Assembly (NCBI RefSeq): GCF_021653995.1
Contig: NZ_JAJJOZ010000004.1
Location: forward strand, 1-64,000
DNA length: 64,000 bases
Direction of reading: 5' to 3'
From: Allopusillimonas lactea
Lineage (GTDB): Bacteria; Pseudomonadota; Gammaproteobacteria; Burkholderiales; Burkholderiaceae_B
The position numbers and the translations under genes were made by a program. Below are positions 42,540-50,610 of the stretch, one piece after another. The first letter of the stretch is position 1. Every line of letters begins with the position of its first letter. The notes under the pieces are model-generated. The model did not search any database, was not told the DNA's origin, and was given only the letters and a program-made list of their open reading frames with translations.

Positions 42540-43907
42540 CTAGATCGCCGACGTATAGTTGAGGAAGCGCGTGCTGGCGCCCTGGAAGGTCAGGCGCACT
42601 GTGCCGATGGGGCCGTTACGCTGCTTGGCAATAATGATCTCGGCTGAGCCTTTGTCGGCCGATTCGGGGTTGTACACTTCGTCGCGGTAAATGAATAGAA
42701 TCAGGTCGGCATCCTGCTCGATGGCGCCCGATTCGCGCAGGTCGCTCATCACCGGCCGCTTGTTGGGGCGTTGCTCCAGGCTACGGTTCAACTGCGACAG
42801 CGCAATGAGCGGGCAGTTGAGTTCTTTAGCCAGGCCTTTGAGCGAGCGGCTGATTTCGGACACTTCCGCCGCACGGTTTTCGCCACCCGAATTGCCCGAC
42901 ATCAACTGCAGGTAATCGATGATGATCAACCCCAACTGGCCGCACTGACGCGCCAGCCGCCGCGACCGCGCACGCACTTCCATGGATGTGAGCGCAGGCG
43001 TTTCATCGATATAGATCTGCGCCTCCTGCACCTGCTGCACGGCATGGGTCAAGCGCGGCCAATCGTCGGCCGTGAGCTTACCTGTACGCATGCGGTGCTG
43101 GTCCAGCATGCCCACGGAGCCGACCATACGCATGGCCAACTGCACCGCCCCCATTTCCATCGAAAATACCGCAACCGGCAGCCCTTGTTCGATCGCGACA
43201 TGTTCGCCGATGTTCATGGAAAACGAGGTTTTACCCATGGACGGACGGCCGGCCACGATAATCAGATCGCCCGGCTGCAGGCCGGAGGTCATGCGATCCA
43301 AATCAGTGAAACCCGTGGGCACACCTGTGATGTCGGAGTCGCCTTCGCGATGGTAGAGTTCGTCGATACGTTCGACCACCTGGCTCAGTAGAGGCTGGAT
43401 ATCCTGGAAGCCCGCCGAGCCCTTGGCCCCTTCCTGGGCGATCTGGAATACCCGCGACTCTGCCTCGTCGACCAGTTGCCTGGCCTCTTTACCCTGGGGA
43501 TTGAACGCGCCCGCGGCAATTTCGTCGGCAACGGTGACCAGCTTGCGCAGCATGGAACGCTCACGCACGATTTCGGCGTAGCGGCGGATGTTAGCCGCGG
43601 ATGGCGTGTTGTGGGCCAAGGCATTCAGGTAGGCCAAACCGCCCACGTCGTCGGATTTTCCGGCGCTGGCCAATGACTCATGGACAGTGACGACGTCAGC
43701 CGGACGCGCCAGGCCGATCAGGCGCGCAATGTGTTGCCAGATCAGCTTGTGGTCGTAACGGTAGAAGTCTTCATCATCAAGGAGATCTGTAACGCGATCG
43801 AACGCGGCGTTGTCCAGCAGCAACCCACCGAGCACGGATTGCTCGGCCTCGACCGAATGCGGCGGGACACGCAGATAATCAAGTTGCGTATCGGTTTTCG
43901 TGTTCAT
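42540..43907 (-). CDS. dnaB: Replicative DNA helicase DnaB
   Basis: 455 aa from the ATG at 43907; a TTG three codons earlier is less likely. N-terminal domain (about 15-115, SVEAEQSVLGGLLLD), then the RecA-like domain with Walker A GRPSMGKTSF (about 219), LIIIDYLQLM and the arginine finger region DLRESGAIEQDADLI. No intein. It follows the rpsF-priB-rpsR-rplI operon after an intrinsic terminator. Confidence 0.97.
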   Translation of the reverse strand: MNTKTDTQLDYLRVPPHSVEAEQSVLGGLLLDNAAFDRVTDLLDDEDFYRYDHKLIWQHIARLIGLARPADVVTVHESLASAGKSDDVGGLAYLNALAHNTPSAANIRRYAEIVRERSMLRKLVTVADEIAAGAFNPQGKEARQLVDEAESRVFQIAQEGAKGSAGFQDIQPLLSQVVERIDELYHREGDSDITGVPTGFTDLDRMTSGLQPGDLIIVAGRPSMGKTSFSMNIGEHVAIEQGLPVAVFSMEMGAVQLAMRMVGSVGMLDQHRMRTGKLTADDWPRLTHAVQQVQEAQIYIDETPALTSMEVRARSRRLARQCGQLGLIIIDYLQLMSGNSGGENRAAEVSEISRSLKGLAKELNCPLIALSQLNRSLEQRPNKRPVMSDLRESGAIEQDADLILFIYRDEVYNPESADKGSAEIIIAKQRNGPIGTVRLTFQGASTRFLNYTSAI

Positions 43908-43987
43908 GCTGTCCAAGCCGAGGCTCCGGAGGCGGGCTGGCCGCGTGCGCGCGGCGCCAGCCGGCGCGGTTGAAAATGGCGAAAAGG

Positions 43988-44013
43988 AAAAAGCCGGCTT
44001 GCGCCGGCTTTTT
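43988..44013 (-). terminator. Intrinsic terminator after rplI
   Basis: Inverted repeat AAAAAGCCGGC-TTGC-GCCGGCTTTTT, symmetric so that a T-run follows on either strand. It lies about 65 bp after the rplI stop and separates the ribosomal protein operon from dnaB. Confidence 0.85.
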
Positions 44014-44077
44014 CACTGCGGAGCGCGATATAAACATCCAGGGGATGAATGTACCACGCAACCTGCAGCGCATTGAA

Positions 44078-44533
44078 TCAGGCGATTTCGCCTTCGACCA
44101 CGATGTTGATGTCTGACACCACATCTGCGTGCAGGACAACCTGAACCGGGTACTCGCCAATGGCCTTGAGGGGGCCATCGGGCAGGCGAACCTGGGCCTT
44201 CTCGATGGTGTCGAAGCCTTGCTTGTGCAGCGCGGCGGCGATGTCCATCGTGGTGACCGAGCCGAACAGGCGGCCGTCGACGCCAGCCTTTTGCTGGATG
44301 GAGACCGAGACGCCGGAGAGTTTCTCACCAACGGCTTGCGCGGCAGCCAGCTTATCGGCCTGCAGCTTTTCGAGCTCGGCGCGGCGGGCTTCGAATTCTT
44401 TCAGGGCCGCATCAGTGGCGCGGCGGGCGATTTTCTGGGGAATCAGGTAGTTGCGGGCGTAGCCGTCGCGCACACGGACGACGTCACCGAGGTTGCCCAG
44501 ATTCACGACTTTTTCGAGCAGAATGACTTGCAT
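44078..44533 (-). CDS. rplI: 50S ribosomal protein L9
   Basis: 151 aa. It starts MQVILLEKVVNLGNLGDVV with the N-terminal RNA-binding domain, then a long helix (about 45-75) and the C-terminal domain. Normal length. Last gene of rpsF-priB-rpsR-rplI, 16 bp after rpsR. Confidence 0.98.
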   Translation of the reverse strand: MQVILLEKVVNLGNLGDVVRVRDGYARNYLIPQKIARRATDAALKEFEARRAELEKLQADKLAAAQAVGEKLSGVSVSIQQKAGVDGRLFGSVTTMDIAAALHKQGFDTIEKAQVRLPDGPLKAIGEYPVQVVLHADVVSDINIVVEGEIA

Positions 44534-44549
44534 GACGATAGGCCTCGGA

Positions 44550-44822
44550 TTAGTTGTGGTTGTCGGTGTAAGGCAGCAGGGCCAGGAAGCGCGCGCGTTT
44601 GATCGCGGTGTCGAGCTGACGCTGGTAGTGTGCCTTGGTGCCGGTCAGGCGTGCAGGAATGATCTTGCCGTTTTCCTGGATGAAGTCGCGCAGCGTGTCC
44701 AGGTCTTTGTAGTCGATTTCATCAACGCCGGCGGCGGTGAAACGGCAGAACTTGCGACGCTTGAACAGCGGGTTCTGCTGCGTGAATTTGCGTTTTTCCT
44801 TGCTTTTCTTGAAGTAAGCCAT
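44550..44822 (-). CDS. rpsR: 30S ribosomal protein S18
   Basis: 90 aa, with the conserved KRRKFCRFTAAGVDEIDYKD and C-terminal GTKAHYQRQLDTAIKRARF. It binds S6 in the small subunit platform. It lies between priB (114 bp upstream) and rplI. Confidence 0.98.
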   Translation of the reverse strand: MAYFKKSKEKRKFTQQNPLFKRRKFCRFTAAGVDEIDYKDLDTLRDFIQENGKIIPARLTGTKAHYQRQLDTAIKRARFLALLPYTDNHN

Positions 44823-44936
44823 GATGTGCCTCTTTGCATGCCCGGGACCATGCCCGAGCGGTATATTTCATGCGCCTCGCGCCAGGATTGCCTGTAGCGC
44901 GCGCGCCCCATGTTGCATGATGTGCGGATAACCCCG

Positions 44937-45254
44937 CTAAACCACGACGCTTGCGCCGCCCGGATACGATCTGTTGGCCTGCTGTATATGCAGCACCAGC
45001 TTGACCGATCCTTTACGCGCCGGCGCCAGAAAACCTTCGACCGACATGGCTGCCCCCAGAGGGGTATCAGCCAGCAGCAACGCCACATCGCCCAGCGCAA
45101 CGGCAGAGATAGTGAACTCTACCTTGCGCACCAGCCCCGCTTCGAGTGCATCGGAGGCGTGCCCCAGCAACATCTCGACGGCGGGCACCCCTGCGGGCGT
45201 GTACCGCAACGGCTGCACCTCGAGGGCGGTGGCGGCCAAGGCCAGGTGATTCAC
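44937..45254 (-). CDS. priB: Primosomal replication protein PriB
   Basis: 105 aa OB-fold single-stranded-DNA-binding protein, related to SSB, acting in replication restart. I start it at GTG 45254, 23 bp after the rpsF stop, giving NHLALAATALEVQPLRYTPAGVPAVEML, which matches PriB N-termini; no ATG is available. The ribosome site is weak (AGGGG about 13 bp upstream). Position between rpsF and rpsR is the standard one. Confidence 0.88.
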   Translation of the reverse strand: MNHLALAATALEVQPLRYTPAGVPAVEMLLGHASDALEAGLVRKVEFTISAVALGDVALLLADTPLGAAMSVEGFLAPARKGSVKLVLHIQQANRSYPGGASVVV

Positions 45255-45277
45255 GGGTGTGTGGCGCCCCTGCCCGG

Positions 45278-45658
45278 TCACTCGGTCTGGCTGGCGGCTG
45301 CGGCTGCGTCGGCGCTGGCCTTGCGTGCCTCTTCGCGTTCGACGGATTTCATCATGACGGAAGGTGCAGTCTGGACCTTCTTGGTCTTGATGACCAGGTG
45401 ACGCAGAATGGCGTCGTTGTAGCGGAACGCGTGTTCGAGGTCGTCGAGCACGGCCTGGCTGCACTCGATGTTCATGCAGACGTAGTGTGCCTTGACCAGC
45501 TTCTGGATGGGATAGGCGAGCTGGCGGCGGCCCCAGTCTTCGAGGCGATGCACTTGGCCACCGTTACCGGTGACGGTGGATTGGTAGCGCTCGATCATGG
45601 CGGGCACTTGCTCGCTTTGATCGGGATGCACGATAAACACTACTTCGTAGTGACGCAT
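45278..45658 (-). CDS. rpsF: 30S ribosomal protein S6
   Basis: 126 aa. MRHYEVVFIVHPDQSEQVP start, GGQVHRLEDWGRRQLAYPI in the centre, and a C-terminal Ala/Glu-rich tail (about 105-126) typical of betaproteobacterial S6. First gene of the operon; AAGGAG lies 7 bp upstream of the ATG. Confidence 0.98.
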   Translation of the reverse strand: MRHYEVVFIVHPDQSEQVPAMIERYQSTVTGNGGQVHRLEDWGRRQLAYPIQKLVKAHYVCMNIECSQAVLDDLEHAFRYNDAILRHLVIKTKKVQTAPSVMMKSVEREEARKASADAAAAASQTE

Positions 45659-45678
45659 AAAACACTCCTTGTGGATGT

Positions 45679-45703
45679 CTTGCGGCCATGCGAATGCCGC
45701 AAG
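45679..45703 (-). promoter_or_regulatory. Leader hairpin upstream of rpsF
   Basis: Perfect 8-bp arms CTTGCGGC and GCCGCAAG with a 9-nt loop lie about 20 nt before the rpsF start. S6 operons in many bacteria carry an autoregulatory S6:S18-binding leader; this hairpin is a candidate for part of it, not proven by sequence. Confidence 0.4.
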
Positions 45704-45818
45704 GGACAGCCCGCCAGGTTTCTACACCCAGCCACGCAACCGGAAAACCGGCCCCGCAGCCAAGCATGCCGCCGCCAAAATGGCAACGCAAGAACCCTAG
45801 TCGAGCAAGAAACCAGAA

Positions 45819-45848
45819 ATAATAACAGTTTTATCAAATACCTGGCAA
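45819..45848 (-). promoter_or_regulatory. rpsF operon promoter
   Basis: Minus strand -35 TTGCCA (45848-45843), 18-bp spacer and -10 TATTAT (45824-45819), each one mismatch from consensus. The predicted start is near 45812, giving a leader of about 150 nt. Confidence 0.7.
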
Positions 45849-45969
45849 GTCGAGCAGACGGCAAAGTGATCCGTGCGCTGGAAGGGACGATGCCCAGCAT
45901 CGCTGCCAGAGACGCCGCCGTCCGTCTGTGTCTTGCCCGGGAAGGCTGGTGCCATCCCGCCGGGCGGAC

Positions 45970-46785
45970 TCAACCTTCGATGACTGCGTAAGCCGAATGA
46001 TTGTGGATGGATTCGAAGTTCTCGGCGACGACGCGATAATTTCGCACACCGGGTACTGCGTGCAGTGCCTGCGCCACGTCGCGCACCAAGTCTTCGACGA
46101 ACTTGGGGTTTTCGTACGCACGCTCGGTAACGAATTTTTCGTCGACACGCTTGAGCAGCCCCCATAACTCGCACGACGCCTGGTGCTCAACGCTGCGGAT
46201 AAGCGCATCGGCATCCACAGGCGAGCCTGGTTCGTATGCCACGGTAACGGTCACGTGCGAACGCTGGTTGTGCGCGCCGTAGTCAGAGATTGCCTTGGAG
46301 CACGGGCACAGACTGGTGACCGGCACCAGCGCCTCGAGCGTGAAGGTGACATCGGCCTTTCCACCTTCTTGCACGGCGCGCGCCGTCCAGCACAATTCAT
46401 AGTCCATGAGGCTGGCCACGCCGGACATGGGTGCGATTTTTTCAAGGAAATACGGAAAGCGCACGGAAATATCACCGGCATCGGCGTGCAGCAGTGGCAA
46501 CATCTCGGCCGCCATGCGGCAGAAGATCGCGGGCGTCATTGCCACACGGCGATAGCGCTCCAGCAGCGCCACGAAGCGCGACATGTGGGTGCCCTTTTCG
46601 TGCGCAGGGAGTGCAACGGTGAGTTCCCAAGCGCCGACAGTTGGCTGCGCCTCGCCACCCGTGTTTTCAACCAGCATGGGGTGGCGCACCCCCCTCACCC
46701 CCACTCGCTGAATGGCGATATGACGGGTATCAACCGAACTTTGAACGTCTGGCATGACGGCGGGGGAGTCGTACAGAGTATTCAT
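45970..46785 (-). CDS. folE2: GTP cyclohydrolase FolE2 (type IB)
   Basis: 271 aa. Converts GTP to dihydroneopterin triphosphate for folate. FolE2 motifs: GTHMSRFVALLE (about 65-76) and the active-site SLCPCSKAISDYGAHNQR (about 157-174) with its Cys and His. This isoenzyme does not need zinc and is often induced by zinc limitation. An inverted repeat lies over its putative promoter. dxs lies 275 bp upstream on the same strand. Confidence 0.95.
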   Translation of the reverse strand: MNTLYDSPAVMPDVQSSVDTRHIAIQRVGVRGVRHPMLVENTGGEAQPTVGAWELTVALPAHEKGTHMSRFVALLERYRRVAMTPAIFCRMAAEMLPLLHADAGDISVRFPYFLEKIAPMSGVASLMDYELCWTARAVQEGGKADVTFTLEALVPVTSLCPCSKAISDYGAHNQRSHVTVTVAYEPGSPVDADALIRSVEHQASCELWGLLKRVDEKFVTERAYENPKFVEDLVRDVAQALHAVPGVRNYRVVAENFESIHNHSAYAVIEG

Positions 46786-46835
46786 GAGCTTGCCTGTTCC
46801 ACACGGCCTGGGCCGGGTATTCCTTAAGAAAGATC

Positions 46836-46864
46836 AATTATGAGGCATGTTGTCGCAAATGCCT
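46836..46864 (-). promoter_or_regulatory. Putative folE2 promoter with overlapping operator-like inverted repeat
   Basis: A -10-like CATAAT (46841-46836) has exact 7-bp arms GAGGCAT (46841-46847) and ATGCCTC (46858-46864) immediately upstream, spaced 10 bp, so that the arms fall on the -35 and against the -10. This geometry fits a dimeric repressor. It does not look like the AT-rich Zur consensus I know. Confidence 0.4.
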
Positions 46865-46917
46865 CTTAAGCTTTACACAATAACAAACCGACCGGAAAAC
46901 GGCTTGGACCATATACT

Positions 46918-46941
46918 GGCCGAGGCCTTGCAACCTCGGCC
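46918..46941. other. GC-rich hairpin between dxs and folE2
   Basis: Perfect 8-bp arms GGCCGAGG and CCTCGGCC with an 8-nt loop, about 120 bp after the dxs stop. There is no T-run on the minus strand, so it is a weak terminator or mRNA 3'-end structure for dxs. Confidence 0.4.
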
Positions 46942-47060
46942 GCCACCCGCAAGGCAGCGTGGCGTATGAGTGTATTCGTGGGCCGGTACGCACGATTGGA
47001 CGACGCCCGCGCATGTTTCGTTCCCGAGCGCAGGGCGGCACCCATAAAGCCGAAACAACG

Positions 47061-48950
47061 TTACGACGCGGCGGCGGAACGACCGCCCATCTGTGCCAGG
47101 CTATCAAGCTGCGTTCTGATCGCGGACGCAATGCCGGTGCTGTCGAGCCCCAACCCGGCCAGAATAGCCGCCTGGTCGCCGTGATCGACGAAAGCGTCGG
47201 GCAGGCCCAATTGCAACACGGATGCCTGCAGCCCGTGGGCGGCAAGGCATTCGAGCACAGCGCTGCCCGCACCGCCCATCACGGCTGCCTCTTCGACCGT
47301 TACGAGCAGATCATGCGATTCGGCCAATTGCACAACCAGCGCCTCGTCCAACGGCTTGACGAAACGCATGTCGGCCAGGGTAGCATCGAGCTGTTCGGCT
47401 GCCTCGAGCGCAGCGGGCACCAATGTACCAAAGCCCAGGATGGCCACCCGCCCGCCCTGCCGGCGCAAAACCCCGCGGCCCAGTTCTACCACGTCCAGCC
47501 CCGGATCTACCTCGGCCCCACACCCGGCGCCGCGCGGATAGCGTACGGCGGCCGGCCCGCTGTGACGATAACAGGTGCTCAACAGCAGCCGCGCTTCGTT
47601 TTCATCGGACGGCGTGGCAACAACCATATTGGGGACGCAGCGCAGGAAAGCGATATCGTAATTGCCTGCATGGGTGGCGCCGTCGGCGCCGACAATGCCA
47701 GCGCGGTCGAGCGCGAACGTGACGTCGAGATCTTGCAGCGCTACGTCGTGGATGAGCTGATCGTAGCCCCGCTGCAGGAAGGTGGAGTAGATCGCCACGA
47801 CCGGCTTTTGGCCCTCGCAGGCCAGGCCAGCGGCAAAGGTTACCGCGTGCTGCTCAGCAATGCCGACGTCGAAATAGCGGTCGGGATAGCGCTTTTCGAA
47901 CTCGACCAACCCGCTACCCTCGCGCATGGCGGGCGTGATGCCATACAGACGGCGGTCGGCGGCAGCCATGTCGCACAGCCAGCGCCCGAACACTTGAGTG
48001 AAAGTCTGGCGCGATGCCGTGCCGGATTTCTGGATGCCCACTTGGGGGTCGAACTTGCCCGGGCCATGGTACAGGACGGGATCGGCTTCGGCCAACTTGT
48101 AGCCCTGGCCCTTGCGCGTAACGACGTGCAGAAACTGCAGGCCGCCAAGCGCCTTGAGGTTCTCGAGGGTGGGAAGGAGCGCGTCCAGATCGTGGCCATC
48201 GATGGGGCCGACGTAGTTGAAACCGAGCTCTTCAAATAGCGTGGCGGGCGACATCATGCCCTTGGCATGCCCCTCGAAACGACGAGCCAGCTCGAGCATG
48301 GGCGGCACGTGCTGCAGCACTGCGCGGCCGACGTTCTTGGCTGCCGCATAAAAACCGCCAGACATCAGGCGCGCCAGATAGCGATTGAGCGCGCCGACCG
48401 GCGGCGAGATCGACATATCGTTGTCGTTGAGCACAACGAGCACATTGACGCCGGGCGTGACACCAGCGTTATTGAGCGCTTCGAACGCCATGCCGGCGGT
48501 CATGGCGCCATCGCCGATCACAGCGATATGCTGGCGATCCACCCCCGCGTTGCGGGAAGCGACCGCCATACCCAGCACCGCCGAGATCGACGTGGACGAA
48601 TGCGCCGTGCCGAATGCGTCGTACTCGGATTCGCTGCGCTTGGGAAACCCGGAAATACCACCGTGCTGACGCAGGCGCGCCATGCCTTCGCGCCGCCCGG
48701 TGAGGATCTTGTGCGGATATGACTGGTGGCCGACGTCCCACACAATGCGGTCGTGGGGTGTATCGAAAACGCGGTGCAGCGCAATGGTTAGCTCAACCGT
48801 GCCCAGATTGGACGACAGATGCCCGCCCGTTTTCGAGACCGACTGCAGAACGAACGCGCGCAGTTGGTCGGCCACCTCGCCAAGCTGCGAGCGATCCAGG
48901 GCGCGCAGGTCCGCAGGCGAATTGATGTCTTCGAGTGAAACAGTGGTCAT
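47061..48950 (-). CDS. dxs: 1-deoxy-D-xylulose-5-phosphate synthase
   Basis: 629 aa TPP enzyme joining pyruvate and glyceraldehyde-3-phosphate, the entry step of the MEP isoprenoid pathway. It starts MTTVSLEDINSPADLRALDR (ATG 48950; an ATG at 48974 is an alternative). TPP motif GDGAMTAGMAFEALNN (about 147), NDNDMSISPPVGAL, and the transketolase C-terminal domain. 46 bp after ispA, in the conserved xseB-ispA-dxs order. Confidence 0.97.
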   Translation of the reverse strand: MTTVSLEDINSPADLRALDRSQLGEVADQLRAFVLQSVSKTGGHLSSNLGTVELTIALHRVFDTPHDRIVWDVGHQSYPHKILTGRREGMARLRQHGGISGFPKRSESEYDAFGTAHSSTSISAVLGMAVASRNAGVDRQHIAVIGDGAMTAGMAFEALNNAGVTPGVNVLVVLNDNDMSISPPVGALNRYLARLMSGGFYAAAKNVGRAVLQHVPPMLELARRFEGHAKGMMSPATLFEELGFNYVGPIDGHDLDALLPTLENLKALGGLQFLHVVTRKGQGYKLAEADPVLYHGPGKFDPQVGIQKSGTASRQTFTQVFGRWLCDMAAADRRLYGITPAMREGSGLVEFEKRYPDRYFDVGIAEQHAVTFAAGLACEGQKPVVAIYSTFLQRGYDQLIHDVALQDLDVTFALDRAGIVGADGATHAGNYDIAFLRCVPNMVVATPSDENEARLLLSTCYRHSGPAAVRYPRGAGCGAEVDPGLDVVELGRGVLRRQGGRVAILGFGTLVPAALEAAEQLDATLADMRFVKPLDEALVVQLAESHDLLVTVEEAAVMGGAGSAVLECLAAHGLQASVLQLGLPDAFVDHGDQAAILAGLGLDSTGIASAIRTQLDSLAQMGGRSAAAS

Positions 48951-48996
48951 ACGGTTCAGTTGGTTTGTTCCCATTGCGCATTTTAGACCGCAACGA

Positions 48997-49911
48997 CTAG
49001 CGGTCGCGTCCCACGATGTAATCGGCAATGCAGGCGAGGTGCGCGGCAGGCGGCCCCAATGGCAGCAGTGCTGCGTGGGCATCCTCGTGCAACTGGCGCA
49101 ACAGTGCGCGCGAGCCTTCCAGGCCCAGGGTGGATACATAAGTAGGTTTGTCGGCCGCGGCATCTTTGCCAGCGGTTTTGCCTAGCGTCGCGGTATCGGC
49201 CGTAACGTCGAGGATATCGTCAACTACCTGGAATGCCAGGCCAATGGCGGCAGCGTATTTTTCGAGCCCCTGGCGCGCCGCCGAGCCCGCTCCGGCGACG
49301 ATGCCGCCAAGCAGTACGCTGGCCTCGAGCATGGCGCCGGTTTTCATGCTGTGCATCTGGCGCAGGTCATCGGCCGTGAGCCGGACCCCCACACTGGCAC
49401 AATCGATGGCCTGGCCGCCGACCATGCCCAAACTACCCGCCGAGCGGGCCAGCAACTGCGTAGCCTGCACGATGAGCGCCGGCGCAATCGGCATCATGCC
49501 CAGGAGCTCAAAGGCCAGCGGCTGCAACGCATCGCCGGCAAGCATGGCTGTGGCCTCGCCATAGCGCACATGCACCGTGGGACGCCCGCGCCTCAGCGCG
49601 TCGTCGTCCATGCAGGGTAGATCGTCGTGCACCAGCGAATAGGCGTGGATGAGCTCGACCGCCGCTGCCGCGTGATCAAGGGCAATATGCTGCGGCGAGG
49701 CGGCCGTGCCGGATGGCAGAGAGGCTTCGCCCGCAGCGTACACCAGCGCTGCGCGCACCCGCTTGCCACCGCCCAGCACGGCGTAACGCATGGCCTCGTG
49801 CAATTCGGCCGGCAATCGCGAAGCCGGCGGCAAAAACTGATCGAGCACCGACTCGATATGGCGTACCCGATCGCCCAACCAGGCCGGAAAATCTATGACA
49901 CGTTTCGTCAT
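48997..49911 (-). CDS. ispA: Farnesyl diphosphate synthase
   Basis: 304 aa. First aspartate-rich motif LVHDDLPCMDDDALRRGRPT (about 93-112) and second FQVVDDILDVTAD (about 228). Two small residues before the first motif agree with C15 product length. It provides farnesyl diphosphate for undecaprenyl phosphate, ubiquinone side chain and the HpnCDE squalene route about 15 kb away. 9 bp after xseB. Confidence 0.96.
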   Translation of the reverse strand: MTKRVIDFPAWLGDRVRHIESVLDQFLPPASRLPAELHEAMRYAVLGGGKRVRAALVYAAGEASLPSGTAASPQHIALDHAAAAVELIHAYSLVHDDLPCMDDDALRRGRPTVHVRYGEATAMLAGDALQPLAFELLGMMPIAPALIVQATQLLARSAGSLGMVGGQAIDCASVGVRLTADDLRQMHSMKTGAMLEASVLLGGIVAGAGSAARQGLEKYAAAIGLAFQVVDDILDVTADTATLGKTAGKDAAADKPTYVSTLGLEGSRALLRQLHEDAHAALLPLGPPAAHLACIADYIVGRDR

Positions 49912-49920
49912 GCGCCGCCC

Positions 49921-50208
49921 TCAGCCTTCGTCCGCCGTGTCGTCCGCCTCGGCCGATGACGTATAGGGCTTTAGCAGATTGCCCTGCAGCACCTTTACCT
50001 GCTGCTCGGCCAGATCGAGGCGACGCTGGCAAATGCGTGCTAGTTCGACCCCTTTTTCGTATGCGGCGATGGACTGATCCAGCGGCAATGCGCCGCTTTC
50101 CATCTGGCCCACCAGCGCCTCCAACTGCGCCAGCGCGGTTTCGAAATCTTGCGGCAAATCCTGGGCGGCATCATCACCGGCCTGCGTGGCCGGATTTTTT
50201 TCATTCAT
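49921..50208 (-). CDS. xseB: Exodeoxyribonuclease VII small subunit
   Basis: 95 aa. Core FETALAQLEALVGQMESGA, LPLDQSIAAYEKGVELA and a coiled helix CQRRLDLAEQQV, flanked by acidic tails. Partner of XseA, which is not in the window. First gene of xseB-ispA-dxs. Confidence 0.95.
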   Translation of the reverse strand: MNEKNPATQAGDDAAQDLPQDFETALAQLEALVGQMESGALPLDQSIAAYEKGVELARICQRRLDLAEQQVKVLQGNLLKPYTSSAEADDTADEG

Positions 50209-50610
50209 GGCGTAATCCGGAAAATAAGCAAAAAGCGCCCGTTGGCGCCCGCGGGCCCCTTATACCCTGAAAACAGGGTGGCGCCTTGTATTTTGTGAGG
50301 AGCCCTGACCCTTCGGCCCTGACCGCTTCGCCACAATACGGGGCCGTCGACGCTGGATGAGCATGGGCCCGGCCCGCCCCGTACCGACGGACAGGGGCTT
50401 GCGTTCGGGCGTGTAGTCATGAACGGAATTGTAAGGGATGCGGGCCGATGGGGGAGTAACAATTTCACCGGACAGGCGCGTGCGGCTGGCCAAGGCTGAC
50501 ATCTCAGGTATAATGCCGGGTTCCTGAAAATTTCATCGGCCAATCCGTTTTTCTTCGCACCAGGGGCCGGAGCACACGTTCTTCCTGGTTCATCATCGCG
50601 GGGGGGAATC
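50209..50610. other. Intergenic region xseB / Rieske oxygenase
   Basis: 402 bp without a gene. Near xseB the minus strand has a TATAAG -10-like element and a GGGCGC-rich hairpin. A CCCTGAAAACAGGG inverted repeat lies near 50264-50277. The middle (50290-50460) is GC-rich and shows no family-like frame. A perfect TATAAT (50509-50514) faces the Rieske gene. Confidence 0.5.
50509..50514 (+). promoter_or_regulatory. -10 element for the Rieske oxygenase gene
   Basis: TATAAT, perfect match, about 97 bp before the ATG. The -35 is weak (TGGCCA at a 16-bp spacing). The transcript would have a leader of about 90 nt. Confidence 0.45.

Larger units (their letters stand above)
45659..45969 (-). other. rpsF upstream region and leader
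   Basis: These 311 bp contain no gene; open frames on the plus strand here are antisense of rpsF. It holds the rpsF promoter, a leader of about 150 nt with a hairpin just before the ribosome site, and about 120 bp between the promoter and the folE2 stop where I see nothing. Confidence 0.6.

Noticed and set aside
42540..43907. Intein in dnaB, dnaE or polA
   Set aside because: All three have family-normal lengths and uninterrupted motifs.
45791..45969. Small gene upstream of rpsF
   Set aside because: Frames on the plus strand have no ribosome site and the region contains the rpsF promoter.
46786..47060. Riboswitch upstream of folE2
   Set aside because: No match by eye to tetrahydrofolate or preQ1 patterns; only the short inverted repeats described.
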